Assembly (NCBI GenBank): GCA_020832495.1
Contig: JAFIEP010000091.1
Coordinates: forward strand, 1 to 33,214
Length of the DNA: 33,214 nucleotides
Source of the DNA: Acidimicrobiia bacterium
GTDB taxonomy: Bacteria > Actinomycetota > Acidimicrobiia > Acidimicrobiales > Acidimicrobilacustridaceae
Direction: 5' to 3'
Under the pieces are notes generated by a model. The model worked only from the letters and a program-made list of their open reading frames with translations. It searched no databases and was not told where the DNA came from. The position numbers and the translations under genes were made by a program. Shown piece after piece: positions 23,412 to 33,193 of the stretch (its first letter is position 1; every line of letters starts with the position of its first letter).

Positions 23412-24401
23412 TCAGGTGCGCGGCGTGGCGGCGGTGAGGACGACCTCGCCGGCATCTCGGTACGGGATCGTGCCGAACGGGGTGGGCGCATCCACCGACG
23501 AGTCGAAGCTGATGCGCAGCGGCAATCCGCTGTCGGGATCCAACCAAAAGTCGAGCTCGTCGGTCCCCGGCTGCACCCCCTCGAGTTCCGAACGAACCTG
23601 CACGTGCAGGGTGTCGACGGTGGCGTCGCCCACCGTGATCGTCTCGGTGCCCACGAGGCGCGTGACGCCCACGGCGGTGGTCGTGCCGTCGACGGTGCTC
23701 GAGACGCCCGTGCACGAGCTCGTCCGCTCCGGCTCGTCGGACGACCACAGCAACGGCGCCGGCGGCTCGCAGGTGAACGTCGTGGTGGTGGCGTAGTTGA
23801 TGCCGGGGAAGTTCCGCTCGGTAGCGGTGACTGCCTCGCGCCGGGCGAGGTCTCCATCGGCTCCGGGGCACAGGGTCCACGACCGCCAGTGGTGACTGTT
23901 GAGATCGGCCCGCAGCGTCCAACAACCGTCGGTGGCGGAGGTCACGGTGACCGGCACCTCGGGCCCGAAGGGCTCGTCGAGGGGCGAGAACCCGACGAAC
24001 TCGTTGCCGCTGCCCGTCGCTGCGTAGACCCCGGGTGCCGGGGTGAGTGGCAGCGCGTCGGTCGGCCCGTCGGCGTCACCTGCCGCGGCCCGGAACTCGT
24101 CGACCGCATCCACCAGTGAACGCTCTTCGGGCGGCCGATGGCCCACCACCACCACGAGCCACCCGACCCCGATCACACCGACCACCACGGCGGCCATCGT
24201 CACGAGCGCCCACCGCAGGCGGTGATGGCGGCGCTCAGGCGACTGCTCAGCCGGTGTCGGGGCGGCGTCGGGAGCTTCGGCGCCGCCGTTCGCTCCGACA
24301 TCACTCGCTGCCGACGCAGAACTGGACGAGGAGCGCGGAGAGGTGGCCACAGCTCGAGTGTGCCGGGCTGCAGCGCGGCCGACCAGGGACCTTGGACTCA
24401 T
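23412..24401 (-). CDS. membrane-anchored extracellular protein of unknown function
   Basis: 329 residues from the ATG at 24401, which has GAGG 7 nt upstream. A low-complexity Ser/Ala/Pro-rich N-terminus of about 60 residues is followed by basic residues and one membrane helix at about 64-87 (WALVTMAAVVVGVIGVGWLVVVV). The rest should lie outside the cell. It contains several cysteines (CWTLRADL, LCPGADGD, FTCEPPAP, SSCTGVSS) that could form disulfides, and late beta strands (TLHVQVRSELEGV, LDFWLDPDSGLPLRI) that recall lipoprotein-like LolA/LppX-type or DUF-type sheets. No family is recognised. It is divergent from the DUF2804 gene with 73 nt between starts. Confidence 0.78.
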   Translation of the reverse strand: MSPRSLVGRAAARHTRAVATSPRSSSSSASAASDVGANGGAEAPDAAPTPAEQSPERRHHRLRWALVTMAAVVVGVIGVGWLVVVVGHRPPEERSLVDAVDEFRAAAGDADGPTDALPLTPAPGVYAATGSGNEFVGFSPLDEPFGPEVPVTVTSATDGCWTLRADLNSHHWRSWTLCPGADGDLARREAVTATERNFPGINYATTTTFTCEPPAPLLWSSDEPERTSSCTGVSSTVDGTTTAVGVTRLVGTETITVGDATVDTLHVQVRSELEGVQPGTDELDFWLDPDSGLPLRISFDSSVDAPTPFGTIPYRDAGEVVLTAATPRT

Positions 24402-24474
24402 CGGACAACCTCGTTCAGACTTGGTCCAGCGGTGCTCGGGGTGAGCACCAACCCCGTGAGCAGGAAGAGCGCCC

Positions 24475-25503
24475 ATGACCACCGACGAACGCGAACTGAC
24501 CGAACCGGTGGCGCTGTGCGTCGAAGACGGCAGCGCCCTCAACCCTCGAGCACGGGGCTGGTCGCGCCGGTCTTTGCACCGGGCGAACCTGCACGGTTGC
24601 TTCGGAACCAACAAGCGCTGGGACTACTGGGCGGTGCTGGCCGGCGACCTGGTGATCTCGGCGGTGTACTCCGACATCGATCACTTCGGACTCGCCGACG
24701 TCTACTGGGCCGACCTCGTGTCGGGCGAGACGGGCGGCAAAGCCATCCTGGTGCCGGCCGATGCGGTGGCGCTGCCGGAGGTGCCCGGCACCGCACCCTT
24801 GCTGGTGCACCGCGACGGGCTGGACCTGGCAATCACCGATAGCGAACAGGGCACCACCCTGCGTGCGTCGTGGACCGAGCCCGATGGACGACTCGGACGT
24901 CTCGACCTGGTGGTCGAGCTACCGGCAGGACATGAGTCGCTCAACGTGGTCATCCCCTGGAACGACCGGCAGTTCAACTTCACCTCGAAACATCAGGCTC
25001 GACCAGTCGTGGGTGAGCTGGTCGTCGGAGACCGCCAGTGGGTGGTCGGAGGCGACGGTCCGTCGACGGCGTGGGGCGTGCTCGACGTGGGCCGAGGCCG
25101 GTGGCCATCGGAGATCGCCTGGAACTGGGGCGGGGGTGCAGGCCGGGTCGACGACCACGTCGTCGGACTGCAGTTCGGTGCCAAGTGGACCGAGGGGTCC
25201 GGGTTCACCGAGAACGGCCTGATCGTCGACGGGCGCCTGTCCAAGATCGGGCGGGAGCTGGGCTGGCAGTACGAGTGGGACGAACCGATGGCGCCCTGGC
25301 GCGTCGTGGATCCCGGCGGTCAGCTCGACGTGACGCTGACACCGCGGTTCGACAAGCACAGCGCCGTCGACGGCGGCGAGTTCGGCAGCGAGACCCACCA
25401 GGTGTTCGGCACGTGGTCGGGTCGGCTGCGCACCGACGACGGCCTCGAGCTGAGCTTCGAAGGGATCCAGGGATTCGCCGAGGAAGCACGCCAACGATGG
25501 TGA
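24475..25503 (+). CDS. DUF2804 family protein
   Basis: 342 residues, the usual length of DUF2804. Visible family features are the opening LCVEDGSALNPRARGWSRR (cysteine and Gly-Trp-Ser), KRWDYWAVLAGD near residue 44, a PWNDRQFNFTSKHQARPV stretch near 160, the RWPSEIAWNWGGGAG block near 212, and a last IQGFAEEARQRW. DUF2804 is related in shape to beta-sandwich lipocalin-like proteins; its function is unknown. AGGAAG upstream acts as ribosome-binding site. The downstream suf genes run toward it on the other strand. Confidence 0.88.
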   Translation: MTTDERELTEPVALCVEDGSALNPRARGWSRRSLHRANLHGCFGTNKRWDYWAVLAGDLVISAVYSDIDHFGLADVYWADLVSGETGGKAILVPADAVALPEVPGTAPLLVHRDGLDLAITDSEQGTTLRASWTEPDGRLGRLDLVVELPAGHESLNVVIPWNDRQFNFTSKHQARPVVGELVVGDRQWVVGGDGPSTAWGVLDVGRGRWPSEIAWNWGGGAGRVDDHVVGLQFGAKWTEGSGFTENGLIVDGRLSKIGRELGWQYEWDEPMAPWRVVDPGGQLDVTLTPRFDKHSAVDGGEFGSETHQVFGTWSGRLRTDDGLELSFEGIQGFAEEARQRW

Positions 25504-25528
25504 ACGGACGCTGCGCAGCCCAGGTGGT

Positions 25529-26848
25529 TCAACCCTCGGCGACCTCGGCGCGGCGTCGTTCCTCGGCGCGGCGTCGGGCGCCCTCGAGATCGGCGCCGGA
25601 CCGAACCAGCGCACCACGGAGGCTGCAGTCGGCGATCTCGACCGGCGGGGCCACGTCAGTGACGATCAGTTCGGCCAACTCGGCATAGACCTGGCCGGCT
25701 GAGGAGTCCGGATGCTCGAGCGCCGCTGGTGACCCGGCATCGCCGCCGGCAGCCACGGCGGTGTCAAGGGGGATGGATGCCAGCAGCGGCACCCCGATCG
25801 TGTCGGCGAGCGCCTGCCCGCCACCCTCACCGAACATGGCGGTCACCGTGCCGTCCGGCCCCACCGACGGACCCATGTTCTCGATGACGCCCGCTACCCG
25901 GAGGAAGCCCTTGCGGGCCATGTCCGCTGCCCGGGCCGCCACCTGCTGGGCGGCCTTGGCGGGGGTGGTGACGATCAGGACGTCGGTGCGTGGCAGCATC
26001 CGGGCCAGGCCCATCTGGATGTCGGACGTCCCCGGCGGCGTGTCGATGAGCAGGTAGTCGAGGTCACCCCACTGGACGTCCTCGAGGAAGTGTTGCACCG
26101 CACGGTTGAGCATCAGGCCGCGCCACATGATGGCTTCGTTCTCGCTGGAGCCGGCAACCGAACCCATCGACACCACACGGAGGGTGCCCTCGCCGACCTT
26201 CTTCGACACGGGCTTCATCACCGTCTTGCCGGCGCCGGCCCGCTCCCCTTCGATCTGGCCTTCGAGACCGAGCAGTTGTGGCATCGAGAAGCCACCCACG
26301 TCGGCGTCGAGCACCCCGACGGTGTGACCCCGGGCAGCGAGCAGGACGGCGAGGTTGGCGGTGACCGACGACTTGCCGACGCCACCCTTGCCCGACGAGA
26401 TGGCCAGGATCCGGCAGGTGGCGGGGATGTCGGTCTCGAGCGCGTTGTCCCGGGCCTTCCAGCGAGCCCGGGACATGACCTTGCTCCGCTCGTCAGCGGT
26501 CATCTCGCCGAAGTGGACCTTGACCTCGTCGATACCGGGGAGCGAGCCGACCCGGGCCTTGGCGTCCCGCATGATCTGGGCGCGCAACGGACAGCCGGCG
26601 GTGGTCAGCGCGATGGTGACGTGCAGCACGCCGTCGGCGCTGCGCTCGTACCGTTTGACCATGCCGAGGTCGACGACGTTGTCGCCCAGTTCGGGGTCGA
26701 TCACGCCACGCAGTGCGTTGGTGATGGCGGCCTCGTCGACATCGTCGCCGTCGACGGCAGGCACCGACACCTCCGGCGCCGGCGGGGCTGGGGCATCCGA
26801 CGAGGCGTCGTCGTCCACGGTCTGGGCGAGCAGGGTCGGGTCGGTCAC
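25529..26848 (-). CDS. mrp: Mrp/ApbC-type P-loop ATPase with N-terminal MIP18 domain
   Basis: 439 residues from the GTG at 26848. Residues about 38-110 are a MIP18/DUF59 domain (VIDPELGDNVVDLGMV, and C86 in TTAGCPLR). The ATPase follows: deviant Walker A GKGGVGKS (153-160), DADVGGFSMP near 181-190, and IDTPPGTSD near 268-276. Mrp/ApbC proteins carry or transfer Fe-S clusters. The CxxC motif that usually follows VIENM is absent here (residues 321-345); actinobacterial Mrp proteins often lack it. The start overlaps the SufT stop by 4 nt, so it is the last gene of the suf operon. Its position suggests cluster transfer to apoproteins. Confidence 0.9.
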   Translation of the reverse strand: MTDPTLLAQTVDDDASSDAPAPPAPEVSVPAVDGDDVDEAAITNALRGVIDPELGDNVVDLGMVKRYERSADGVLHVTIALTTAGCPLRAQIMRDAKARVGSLPGIDEVKVHFGEMTADERSKVMSRARWKARDNALETDIPATCRILAISSGKGGVGKSSVTANLAVLLAARGHTVGVLDADVGGFSMPQLLGLEGQIEGERAGAGKTVMKPVSKKVGEGTLRVVSMGSVAGSSENEAIMWRGLMLNRAVQHFLEDVQWGDLDYLLIDTPPGTSDIQMGLARMLPRTDVLIVTTPAKAAQQVAARAADMARKGFLRVAGVIENMGPSVGPDGTVTAMFGEGGGQALADTIGVPLLASIPLDTAVAAGGDAGSPAALEHPDSSAGQVYAELAELIVTDVAPPVEIADCSLRGALVRSGADLEGARRRAEERRRAEVAEG

Positions 26849-27426
26849 ATCATTCCCAGTTCGAGTCGAGCCACATCGGACATCCTCGAGGCGTCCCACG
26901 GGGGGTCGAAGACGAGTTTGACCTCGACCTCCTCGACACCAGGGAGCGCAGCGACGGCGTCGTGGAGGTCCTGACGGAGGATGTCGCCCATCCCGCAGAA
27001 CGGCGCCGTCACCGACATGTCGATGTCGACCCGCTTGGCACCGCTCAGGAGGTCGGTCGCCTCCACTCGGTAGACGAGCCCGAGTTCGACGATGTCGACG
27101 GGGATCTCGGGGTCGTAGACGGTGGTGGCCGCTTGCCAGACGGCGTCGATGCTGAACTCGCCGGCGGCGTCGCCCTCGGCGGCCGGTCGCACCGCGGAAG
27201 CGGGCACCAGGCCGAACTCGACGGAGTCCTCCGGGGTCAACCTGGCCATCTCGCCGTCGCGCCGGGTGACGGTGGCGGAGGTACCGAGCGCTTGGAGCAC
27301 CTTGACCCGTTCACCCTCGGCGAGCACGGCAGGATGGCCGGCGGGGATAACGGTGACCTTCACCTCGCGGGGCACCACGAAGGTGTCGGACCCGCCGATG
27401 GTGACGTGCGACTCGACTTCACTCAT
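26845..27426 (-). CDS. sufT: SufT-type Fe-S maturation protein (MIP18 family)
   Basis: 193 residues. The C-terminal half is a MIP18/DUF59 domain: VYDPEIPVDIVELGLVY near 104-119, the conserved cysteine in TAPFCGMGDIL near 145, and the end FDPPWDASRMSDVARLELGMM, typical of SufT. The first ~90 residues form the SufT-specific N-terminal beta-rich region. SufT helps Fe-S cluster maturation under high demand. The start overlaps the end of sufD by 8 nt and the stop overlaps mrp by 4 nt. Confidence 0.93.
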   Translation of the reverse strand: MSEVESHVTIGGSDTFVVPREVKVTVIPAGHPAVLAEGERVKVLQALGTSATVTRRDGEMARLTPEDSVEFGLVPASAVRPAAEGDAAGEFSIDAVWQAATTVYDPEIPVDIVELGLVYRVEATDLLSGAKRVDIDMSVTAPFCGMGDILRQDLHDAVAALPGVEEVEVKLVFDPPWDASRMSDVARLELGMM

Positions 27427-28629
27427 GGCCGTGCCCCAGGCGTGCCGTGACCCACCCTCGGACCCCGTGGTGCTCGAGGTCGTCCATCACCTGATCGGCG
27501 AAGCCGTTGATCAGGAGCCGACTGGCCTCGTCCTTGCGAATACCGCGCGAACGCAGGTAGTAGAGCGCGGTGTCGTCGAGTTGACCGACGGTGGCGCCGT
27601 GCTGGCACGAGACCTCGTCGGCGAGGATCTCGAGCCGGGGCATCGTGTTCACCTCGGCGGTCTTCGACAACAGCAAGTTGTCGTTCGACTGCTCGGAGTC
27701 CGTGCCGTCGGCGCCCGGTCGGACGTCGACGCAGCCGTTCCAGATCCCGGTGCTCGAGTCGTCGAGCACACCCCGGTAGGACTGGCGGCTGGTGCAGTCC
27801 TTGGCCTCGTGGACCACCGTGATCTGCTGATCGAGGGTCTGGTCGCCGAAACCGAAGTAGAGGCCCGAGAGCTCGGCGCGAGCACCTTCGCCGACGAGGT
27901 GGACGTGGTAGGCCACTCGCCCGTAGTCGGCGCCGAGGTTGAACAGTCGCGCCCGCAGCGTGCTCGACGCTGCTTGGTCGACGTCGACGCGGCCGATGTG
28001 GAGCTGCGACGCCGGGAGGTCCTGCAAGATGATGTGCTCGAGGGTGGCCTCGGCACCGAGGGTGATCTCGGTGCGGACGTTCGAACCGCCGAAGCCGGTG
28101 CCACTGCCGATGCGGGTCTCGACGACGGTGGCCGACGCTCCCTCGGCCAGATCGATCACGACCCTGCTGGCCGAGGCGTTGTGGGTGGCACCCGGCACCG
28201 ACACGTCGACGATGTGCAGCAGCACGTCCACCTGTCCGCTGACCTGCACGAGTGCGCCCTCGGTGCCGTACGCCCGGTTGATGACCGAGAAGGCGTCGTC
28301 GGGGCTCTCGTGGGTCTGCTGCAGCCGCGCCGCCGCCGGCGGCGGCGCCTCGCTGAGAGCACAGAACACCACGCCGTCAGCCAACGCGCCGAGGTTGGTG
28401 CGTCCGGGGTCGACGACGCCGTTGACGAGCACCAAGCGGGGACCGTCGAGCACCGGGATCTGGGCCTCGACGTCGCTCGGCACCTCGTCGAGGGCAGCGG
28501 CCGGACCAAAAGTGAGCTGGCTCAGCTTGGCGTGGGGCGAGTAGCGCCAGGCCTCGTCGCGCTTGGTCGGCAGCGCGAGGGACGCCAGTTGCTCCAACGC
28601 ATCGGCCTGCCACGTCGGCGCTGCGACGG

Positions 28630-28633
<4 letters not shown>
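27419..28633 (-). CDS. sufD: Fe-S cluster assembly scaffold protein SufD
   Basis: 404 residues. It has the SufBD core beta-helix: LVLVNGVVDP near 68, a middle region of repeated strands (SNVRTEITLGAEATLEHIIL), and the terminal signature LEILADEVSCQHGATVGQLD, with the cysteine and histidine conserved in SufD, followed by ALYYLRSRGI and LINGFADQVMDDL. SufD forms the SufBC2D scaffold with SufB and SufC. The GTG start overlaps the sufC stop by 4 nt. Confidence 0.96.
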
Positions 28634-29396
<763 letters not shown>

Positions 29397-29397
<1 letters not shown>

Positions 29398-30839
29398 CAG
29401 CCAACACTTCCTTCCAGACTCGCACTCAGCAGGCGCTGAGCTTCGACGGCGAACTCCATGGGGAGCTCGTCGAACACCTCACGGCAGAAGCCGTTGACGA
29501 TCATCGCCATGGCGTCCTCTTCGCTCATGCCGCGCTGGCGGCAGTAGTACAGCTGGTCCTCACCGACGGTGGAGGTCGACGCCTCGTGCTCGACCTGCGC
29601 CGACGGGTTCTTCACCTCGATGTAGGGCACGGTGTGGGCGCCGCAGCGCTTGCCCAACAGCAGCGAGTCGCACTGGGTGTAGTTGCGGGCGTTCTCGGCC
29701 GATCGCATCATCTTGACCAGACCTCGATAGGTGTTCTGGCCGTTGCCGGCCGAGATGCCCTTCGAGATGATCGAGCTGGTGGTGTCGGCGCCGATGTGGA
29801 CCATCTTGGTGCCGGTGTCGGCCTGCTGACGCTTGCTCGAGAGCGCCACGGAGTAGAACTCGCCGACCGAACGGTCACCCTGGAGGATCACGCTCGGGTA
29901 CTTCCAGGTGATGGCCGAGCCGGTCTCCACCTGCGTCCAGGAGATCTTGGCGTCGGTGTGAGCCCGACCCCGCTTGGTGACGAAGTTGTAGATGCCACCC
30001 ACCCCGTTCTCGTCGCCGGGGTACCAGTTCTGCACGGTCGAGTACTTGATCTCGGCACGGTCCTTGGCCACGAGTTCGACCACCGCGGCGTGGAGCTGGT
30101 TCTCGTCGCGCTGGGGCGCCGTGCAACCCTCGAGATAGGAGACGTGGGAGTCGTCCTCGGCCACGATGAGCGTGCGTTCGAACTGGCCGGTGTTCATCGA
30201 GTTGATGCGGAAGTAGGTGCTCAGCTCCATCGGGCAGCGCACCCCCTTGGGGATGTAACAGAACGAGCCGTCGGAGAACACCGCAGAGTTGAGTGCTGCG
30301 AAGAAGTTGTCCCGCACGGGAACGACGGAGCCGAGGTGCTCGCGCACCAGGTCGGGGTGGTCCCGCACCGCCTCGGAGAACGAGCAGAAGATCACGCCGG
30401 CCTCGGCCAGCGTCTCCTTGAAGGTAGTGGTGACCGACACCGAGTCGACGATGGCGTCCACCGCCACGTTGCTCAGCATCTTCTGTTCGTGCAGCGGGAT
30501 GCCGAGCTTGTCGAACATCTCGCGGATCTCGGGATCGACCTCGTCGAGGCTGTCGAGCACCGGCTTCTTCTTGGGCGCCGCCCAGTAGCTGATGGACTGG
30601 TAGTCGATGGGGGCGATCTGGAGCTTGGCCCAGTCCGGCTCCTCCATCTGCTGCCACGCGGCGAAGGCCTTGAGCCGCCACTCCAGCAGCCAGTCGGGCT
30701 CGTCCTTCTTGGCGGCGATCAACCGAACGGTGTCCTCGGTCAGCCCAGGTGGCGCGACGTCGGTGTCGAGATCGGTGCTGAAGCCGAATTCGTAGCTGGC
30801 GTCGGCCAGCTTCTCGATGTCTCGCAGTGTCTCGCTCAT
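29397..30839 (-). CDS. sufB: Fe-S cluster assembly scaffold protein SufB
   Basis: 480 residues from the ATG at 30839 (AAAGG 8 nt upstream); the in-frame codons up to 30893 lie in the leader. The protein shows the SufB N-terminal region ([18 protein letters not shown]), the [20 protein letters not shown] block, [16 protein letters not shown], and the end [20 protein letters not shown] with the conserved Glu/His and the later [12 protein letters not shown]. It builds the nascent cluster in SufBC2D. It is the first gene of the operon sufB-sufC-sufD-sufT-mrp. The leader of about 70-125 nt begins at or beside the palindrome at 30911-30931. Confidence 0.97.
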
Positions 30840-30910
30840 GGAGGTGACCTTTCGGAGGGACCCTCGGGTGGACCCACATCCCTTGTCTACCAAGGGCGGA
30901 GCAGTTCTAC

Positions 30911-30931
30911 AAGTTTCACCATGTGAAACTT
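30911..30931. promoter_or_regulatory. candidate SufR operator, perfect inverted repeat
   Basis: AAGTTTCAC (30911-30919) and GTGAAACTT (30923-30931) are perfect 9-bp arms around CAT. The site lies between the divergent sufB and sufR starts, 22 nt before the sufR -10 box and next to where the sufB promoter should be. It is the only strong palindrome in the 125-nt gap. Confidence 0.72.
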
Positions 30932-30952
30932 TACCAATAGGGCCTTCGGTGG

Positions 30953-30958
30953 TACCTT
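30953..30958 (+). promoter_or_regulatory. leaderless -10 box of sufR
   Basis: TACCTT ends 6 nt before the ATG at 30965. A box this close to the start implies a leaderless message. Confidence 0.5.
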
Positions 30959-30964
30959 GATTCT

Positions 30965-31603
30965 ATGGACACATCGGTCGCCGGGCTCTCGCCAGCACAG
31001 CGCACCGTGCTGATGGAGCTGAAGCGCCTCGGTGAGGCAACTGCCGATGAGCTGGCAGCAAAGCTCGACATCTCCCCGAGCGCCGTGCGGCAACACCTCA
31101 GCGCCCTGCGTTCCGCCGAGGTGGTCACCTCCCAGCGCCAACGGGGACAGCTGGGGCGGCCGGCCGAACGCTACGTCGCCACCGAACAGGCCGAACCGAT
31201 GTCGGGTGGCGAGGACAGCAGGCTGTCGATCGAGATACTCGAACAGGTCGAGGCGGAGGATCCCGACTTGGTCGCCCGCATCTTCGACCGTCGTCGCAGT
31301 GGCCTCGTCGAACGGTGCCGACAACGGGTTGCCGGCAAGCCGGTCGACGAACGCGTCGACGTCGTCGCACAACTACTCGACGAACAGGGTTACCTGGCCG
31401 ACCTCGAGAAGGTCGACGACGGCCACTACCGCATCAACCTCCGCAGCTGTGCCATCTGGCCGGTGGCCAGCCGCTACCGCCAGGCCTGCAACGCCGAGCT
31501 CACCTTCATCCAAGACCTCCTCCCCGACGCGGCGGTCAACCGTGTGACCCACAAGACCGCCGGTGCCCACACCTGCGTCTACGAGGTCCACATCGCCAGC
31601 TGA
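30965..31603 (+). CDS. sufR: SufR-type iron-sulfur transcriptional regulator
   Basis: 212 residues. A winged helix-turn-helix lies at about 15-75 (ATADELAAKLDISPSAVRQH, then GRPAERYVAT). The C-terminal half carries three cysteines placed as cluster ligands: C162 and C175 (C-x12-C) and C204 in AHTCVYEV. In SufR these bind a [4Fe-4S] cluster, and the protein represses the suf operon when iron-sulfur supply is sufficient. The gene is divergent from sufB with a palindrome between them, so it probably controls both directions. Its stop is 46 nt from the convergent vapC. Confidence 0.94.
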   Translation: MDTSVAGLSPAQRTVLMELKRLGEATADELAAKLDISPSAVRQHLSALRSAEVVTSQRQRGQLGRPAERYVATEQAEPMSGGEDSRLSIEILEQVEAEDPDLVARIFDRRRSGLVERCRQRVAGKPVDERVDVVAQLLDEQGYLADLEKVDDGHYRINLRSCAIWPVASRYRQACNAELTFIQDLLPDAAVNRVTHKTAGAHTCVYEVHIAS

Positions 31604-31649
31604 GGCCCCGACGTCGTTCGCGCCTGGGCCGAGTGCTGAGAGGTCGACG

Positions 31650-32036
31650 TCAGAGCGCCGCTTCGACGTCGGTCTGCGCGAAATCGTCGCCTTTGTAGAG
31701 CAGCGGCACACCGGCGAGACGCGCCAGCGCGTACGAGAAGCAGTCCCCGAAGTTCAGCGCAGCCGGATGCCGGCCCTTGCCGAACCGACGCCACGCGGCA
31801 ACCGCGACGCGGGCATGGTCGACGTCGACCGCAACGACCCCCGCGGTGGCTTCGACGAGCAGCTCGAGGTCTCGAACCGCATCGGCGCCTTGGCGCGCGT
31901 CAACCACGATGGTCGCCTCGACGAGCGACACGCTCGACAGCCGCGCCGGCCCACGCTGCAGACGCTCGAGGTGGCGCTCGGCGTCGCTCTCCCCCAACAC
32001 CACCGCAACGAGCGACGACGTGTCGACGGCGATCAC
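31650..32036 (-). CDS. vapC: PIN-domain ribonuclease toxin (VapC-like)
   Basis: 128 residues. The four acidic positions are D5 (VDTSSLV), E40 (SLVEATIV), D98 (NFGDCFSYALA) and D117 (LLYKGDDF). The NFGDCFSYALA and PLLYKGDDFAQTD segments are typical of this VapC subgroup. The start overlaps the antitoxin stop by 4 nt (32033-32036). Confidence 0.93.
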   Translation of the reverse strand: MIAVDTSSLVAVVLGESDAERHLERLQRGPARLSSVSLVEATIVVDARQGADAVRDLELLVEATAGVVAVDVDHARVAVAAWRRFGKGRHPAALNFGDCFSYALARLAGVPLLYKGDDFAQTDVEAAL

Positions 32037-32284
32037 GCCGGAAGCCCGTCGTCGTCGTAGCCGAGGATCTCGGCTTCGGCTCGATCGTCGAGGACTGCCC
32101 GCTGTCGCCCCCGGGTGATGATCTCGCCGAGATCGGGCGCGCTCGCTACAGCCTGCCGCCGTCGCAGCAGGGAGAGCCGCTCCTCGATGGCGATCCGCAC
32201 CGCAACGGTGATCGGTTGACCGGTCAGCTCGGCCAGCTCACGAGCCAGACGATCTGTGCCTTCGTCCTTGATGTTGATCGCCAT
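32033..32284 (-). CDS. vapB: VapB-type antitoxin
   Basis: 83 residues of the short VapB/PSK-like kind: MAINIKDEGTDRLARELAEL, then GQPITVAVRIAIEERLSLLR, a compact N-terminal DNA-binding fold, and a C-terminal tail ending EAEILGYDDDGLPA, the usual toxin-contacting end (Gly-Tyr-Asp-Asp-Asp-Gly-Leu-Pro). The ATG at 32284 is 6 nt behind a TAATCT box (minus strand, 32291-32296), so the operon is probably leaderless and autoregulated. Confidence 0.92.
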   Translation of the reverse strand: MAINIKDEGTDRLARELAELTGQPITVAVRIAIEERLSLLRRRQAVASAPDLGEIITRGRQRAVLDDRAEAEILGYDDDGLPA

Positions 32285-32285
32285 G

Positions 32286-32311
32286 AAGGAAGATTATCAG
32301 CTGTCTTTCTT
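32286..32311. promoter_or_regulatory. divergent promoter region with imperfect inverted repeat
   Basis: AAGGAAGA (32286-32293) and TCTTTCTT (32304-32311) pair at 7 of 8 positions. The minus-strand box TAATCT (32291-32296) serves vapB. The plus strand would serve the ArsR-type gene. Locally AT-rich against a GC-rich background. Confidence 0.4.
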
Positions 32312-32330
32312 GCCTCCCATCTTCCTGGAC

Positions 32331-32714
32331 ATGCGCCAGAGCCAACCGGCTGACCCCGCTCTCGCGGAGATCTTCCGAGCGTTGTCAGACCCCACCCGCC
32401 TGGCGGTCGTGGAGCGGTTGAGCGTGGCGCCGGCGTCGGCGAGCGAGCTGGCCGAGCCGTTCGCCATGGCGCTCCCGTCGTTCATGCAGCACATGGGCGT
32501 GCTGGAGCGTGCCGGGATCGTGACGTCACACAAGAGCGGACGGACCCGCACCTACCAGCTCGCTCCCGACGCGTTGCAACTTGCCTCGGCATGGCTGGCC
32601 GAGTTCCGCAACCACTGGGAGCGCAAGCTCGACCAACTCGCCCACCTCTTGATCACGACCAACCACACCACACCGTCGGACAGCCACCCGACCACGCCCA
32701 AGGAGCCACGATGA
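32331..32714 (+). CDS. ArsR-family helix-turn-helix regulator
   Basis: 127 residues from the ATG at 32331. The winged helix lies at about 14-75: IFRALSDPTRLAVVERLS, SASELAEPFAMALPSFMQH as the recognition part, LERAGIVTSHKSGRTRTYQL as the wing. No metal-binding cysteines are seen, as in the ArsR proteins that pair with SRPBCC genes. An upstream in-frame ATG at 32283 would overlap the vapB start and add a poor N-terminus. The stop overlaps the next start by 4 nt. Confidence 0.88.
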   Translation: MRQSQPADPALAEIFRALSDPTRLAVVERLSVAPASASELAEPFAMALPSFMQHMGVLERAGIVTSHKSGRTRTYQLAPDALQLASAWLAEFRNHWERKLDQLAHLLITTNHTTPSDSHPTTPKEPR

Positions 32715-33193
32715 GCAACTTCACCCACGACCCCGCCCTCGACCTCGTGCTCGAGCGCACCATCCCCGTGACGCCCGAGAAGGTCTGGGCGGCATGGACC
32801 GAACCGGAGCTGTTGATGCAGTGGTTCACTCCGGCACCCTGGAAGACGATCGCCGCCGAGCTCGACGTGCGGCCCGGCGGCCGCTGTGACACGACCATGG
32901 AGTCCCCTGACGGCGAGACGTACCCGAACTCGGGCTGCTACCTCCAGGTCGAACCGAACCGTCTCCTCGTGTTCACCAGCGTGATGACCGAAGATTTCCG
33001 CCCTCTTCCCGACGGTGGTGACGACCTCGCCTTCACCGCACGAATCGAGATCGAGCCGGCACCTGGCGGCGGCACCCACTACCGCGCCATCGCCATGCAC
33101 GCCGCCGAAGACGCCTGCGCCAAGCATGCCGACATGGGCTTCGCCGATGGCTGGGGCGCCGCCCTCGACCAACTCGTCGCCCTGATGTCCTGA
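32711..33193 (+). CDS. SRPBCC (AHSA1-like) domain protein
   Basis: 160 residues forming a START/Bet v1-like fold of the AHSA1 type: LVLERTIPVTPEKVWAAWTE at the start, LMQWFTPAPWK, then RPGGRCDTTMESPDG, and a final helix GWGAALDQLVALM. Members bind hydrophobic small molecules or act on client proteins; no function can be assigned. AAGGAG is 7 nt upstream of the ATG at 32711. Coupled to the ArsR gene, as is common for this pair, so the regulator probably controls it. Confidence 0.9.
   Translation: MSNFTHDPALDLVLERTIPVTPEKVWAAWTEPELLMQWFTPAPWKTIAAELDVRPGGRCDTTMESPDGETYPNSGCYLQVEPNRLLVFTSVMTEDFRPLPDGGDDLAFTARIEIEPAPGGGTHYRAIAMHAAEDACAKHADMGFADGWGAALDQLVALMS

Noticed and set aside
29586-30926. 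Plus-strand open frame opposite sufB
   Set aside because: Shadow of sufB, which is beyond doubt.
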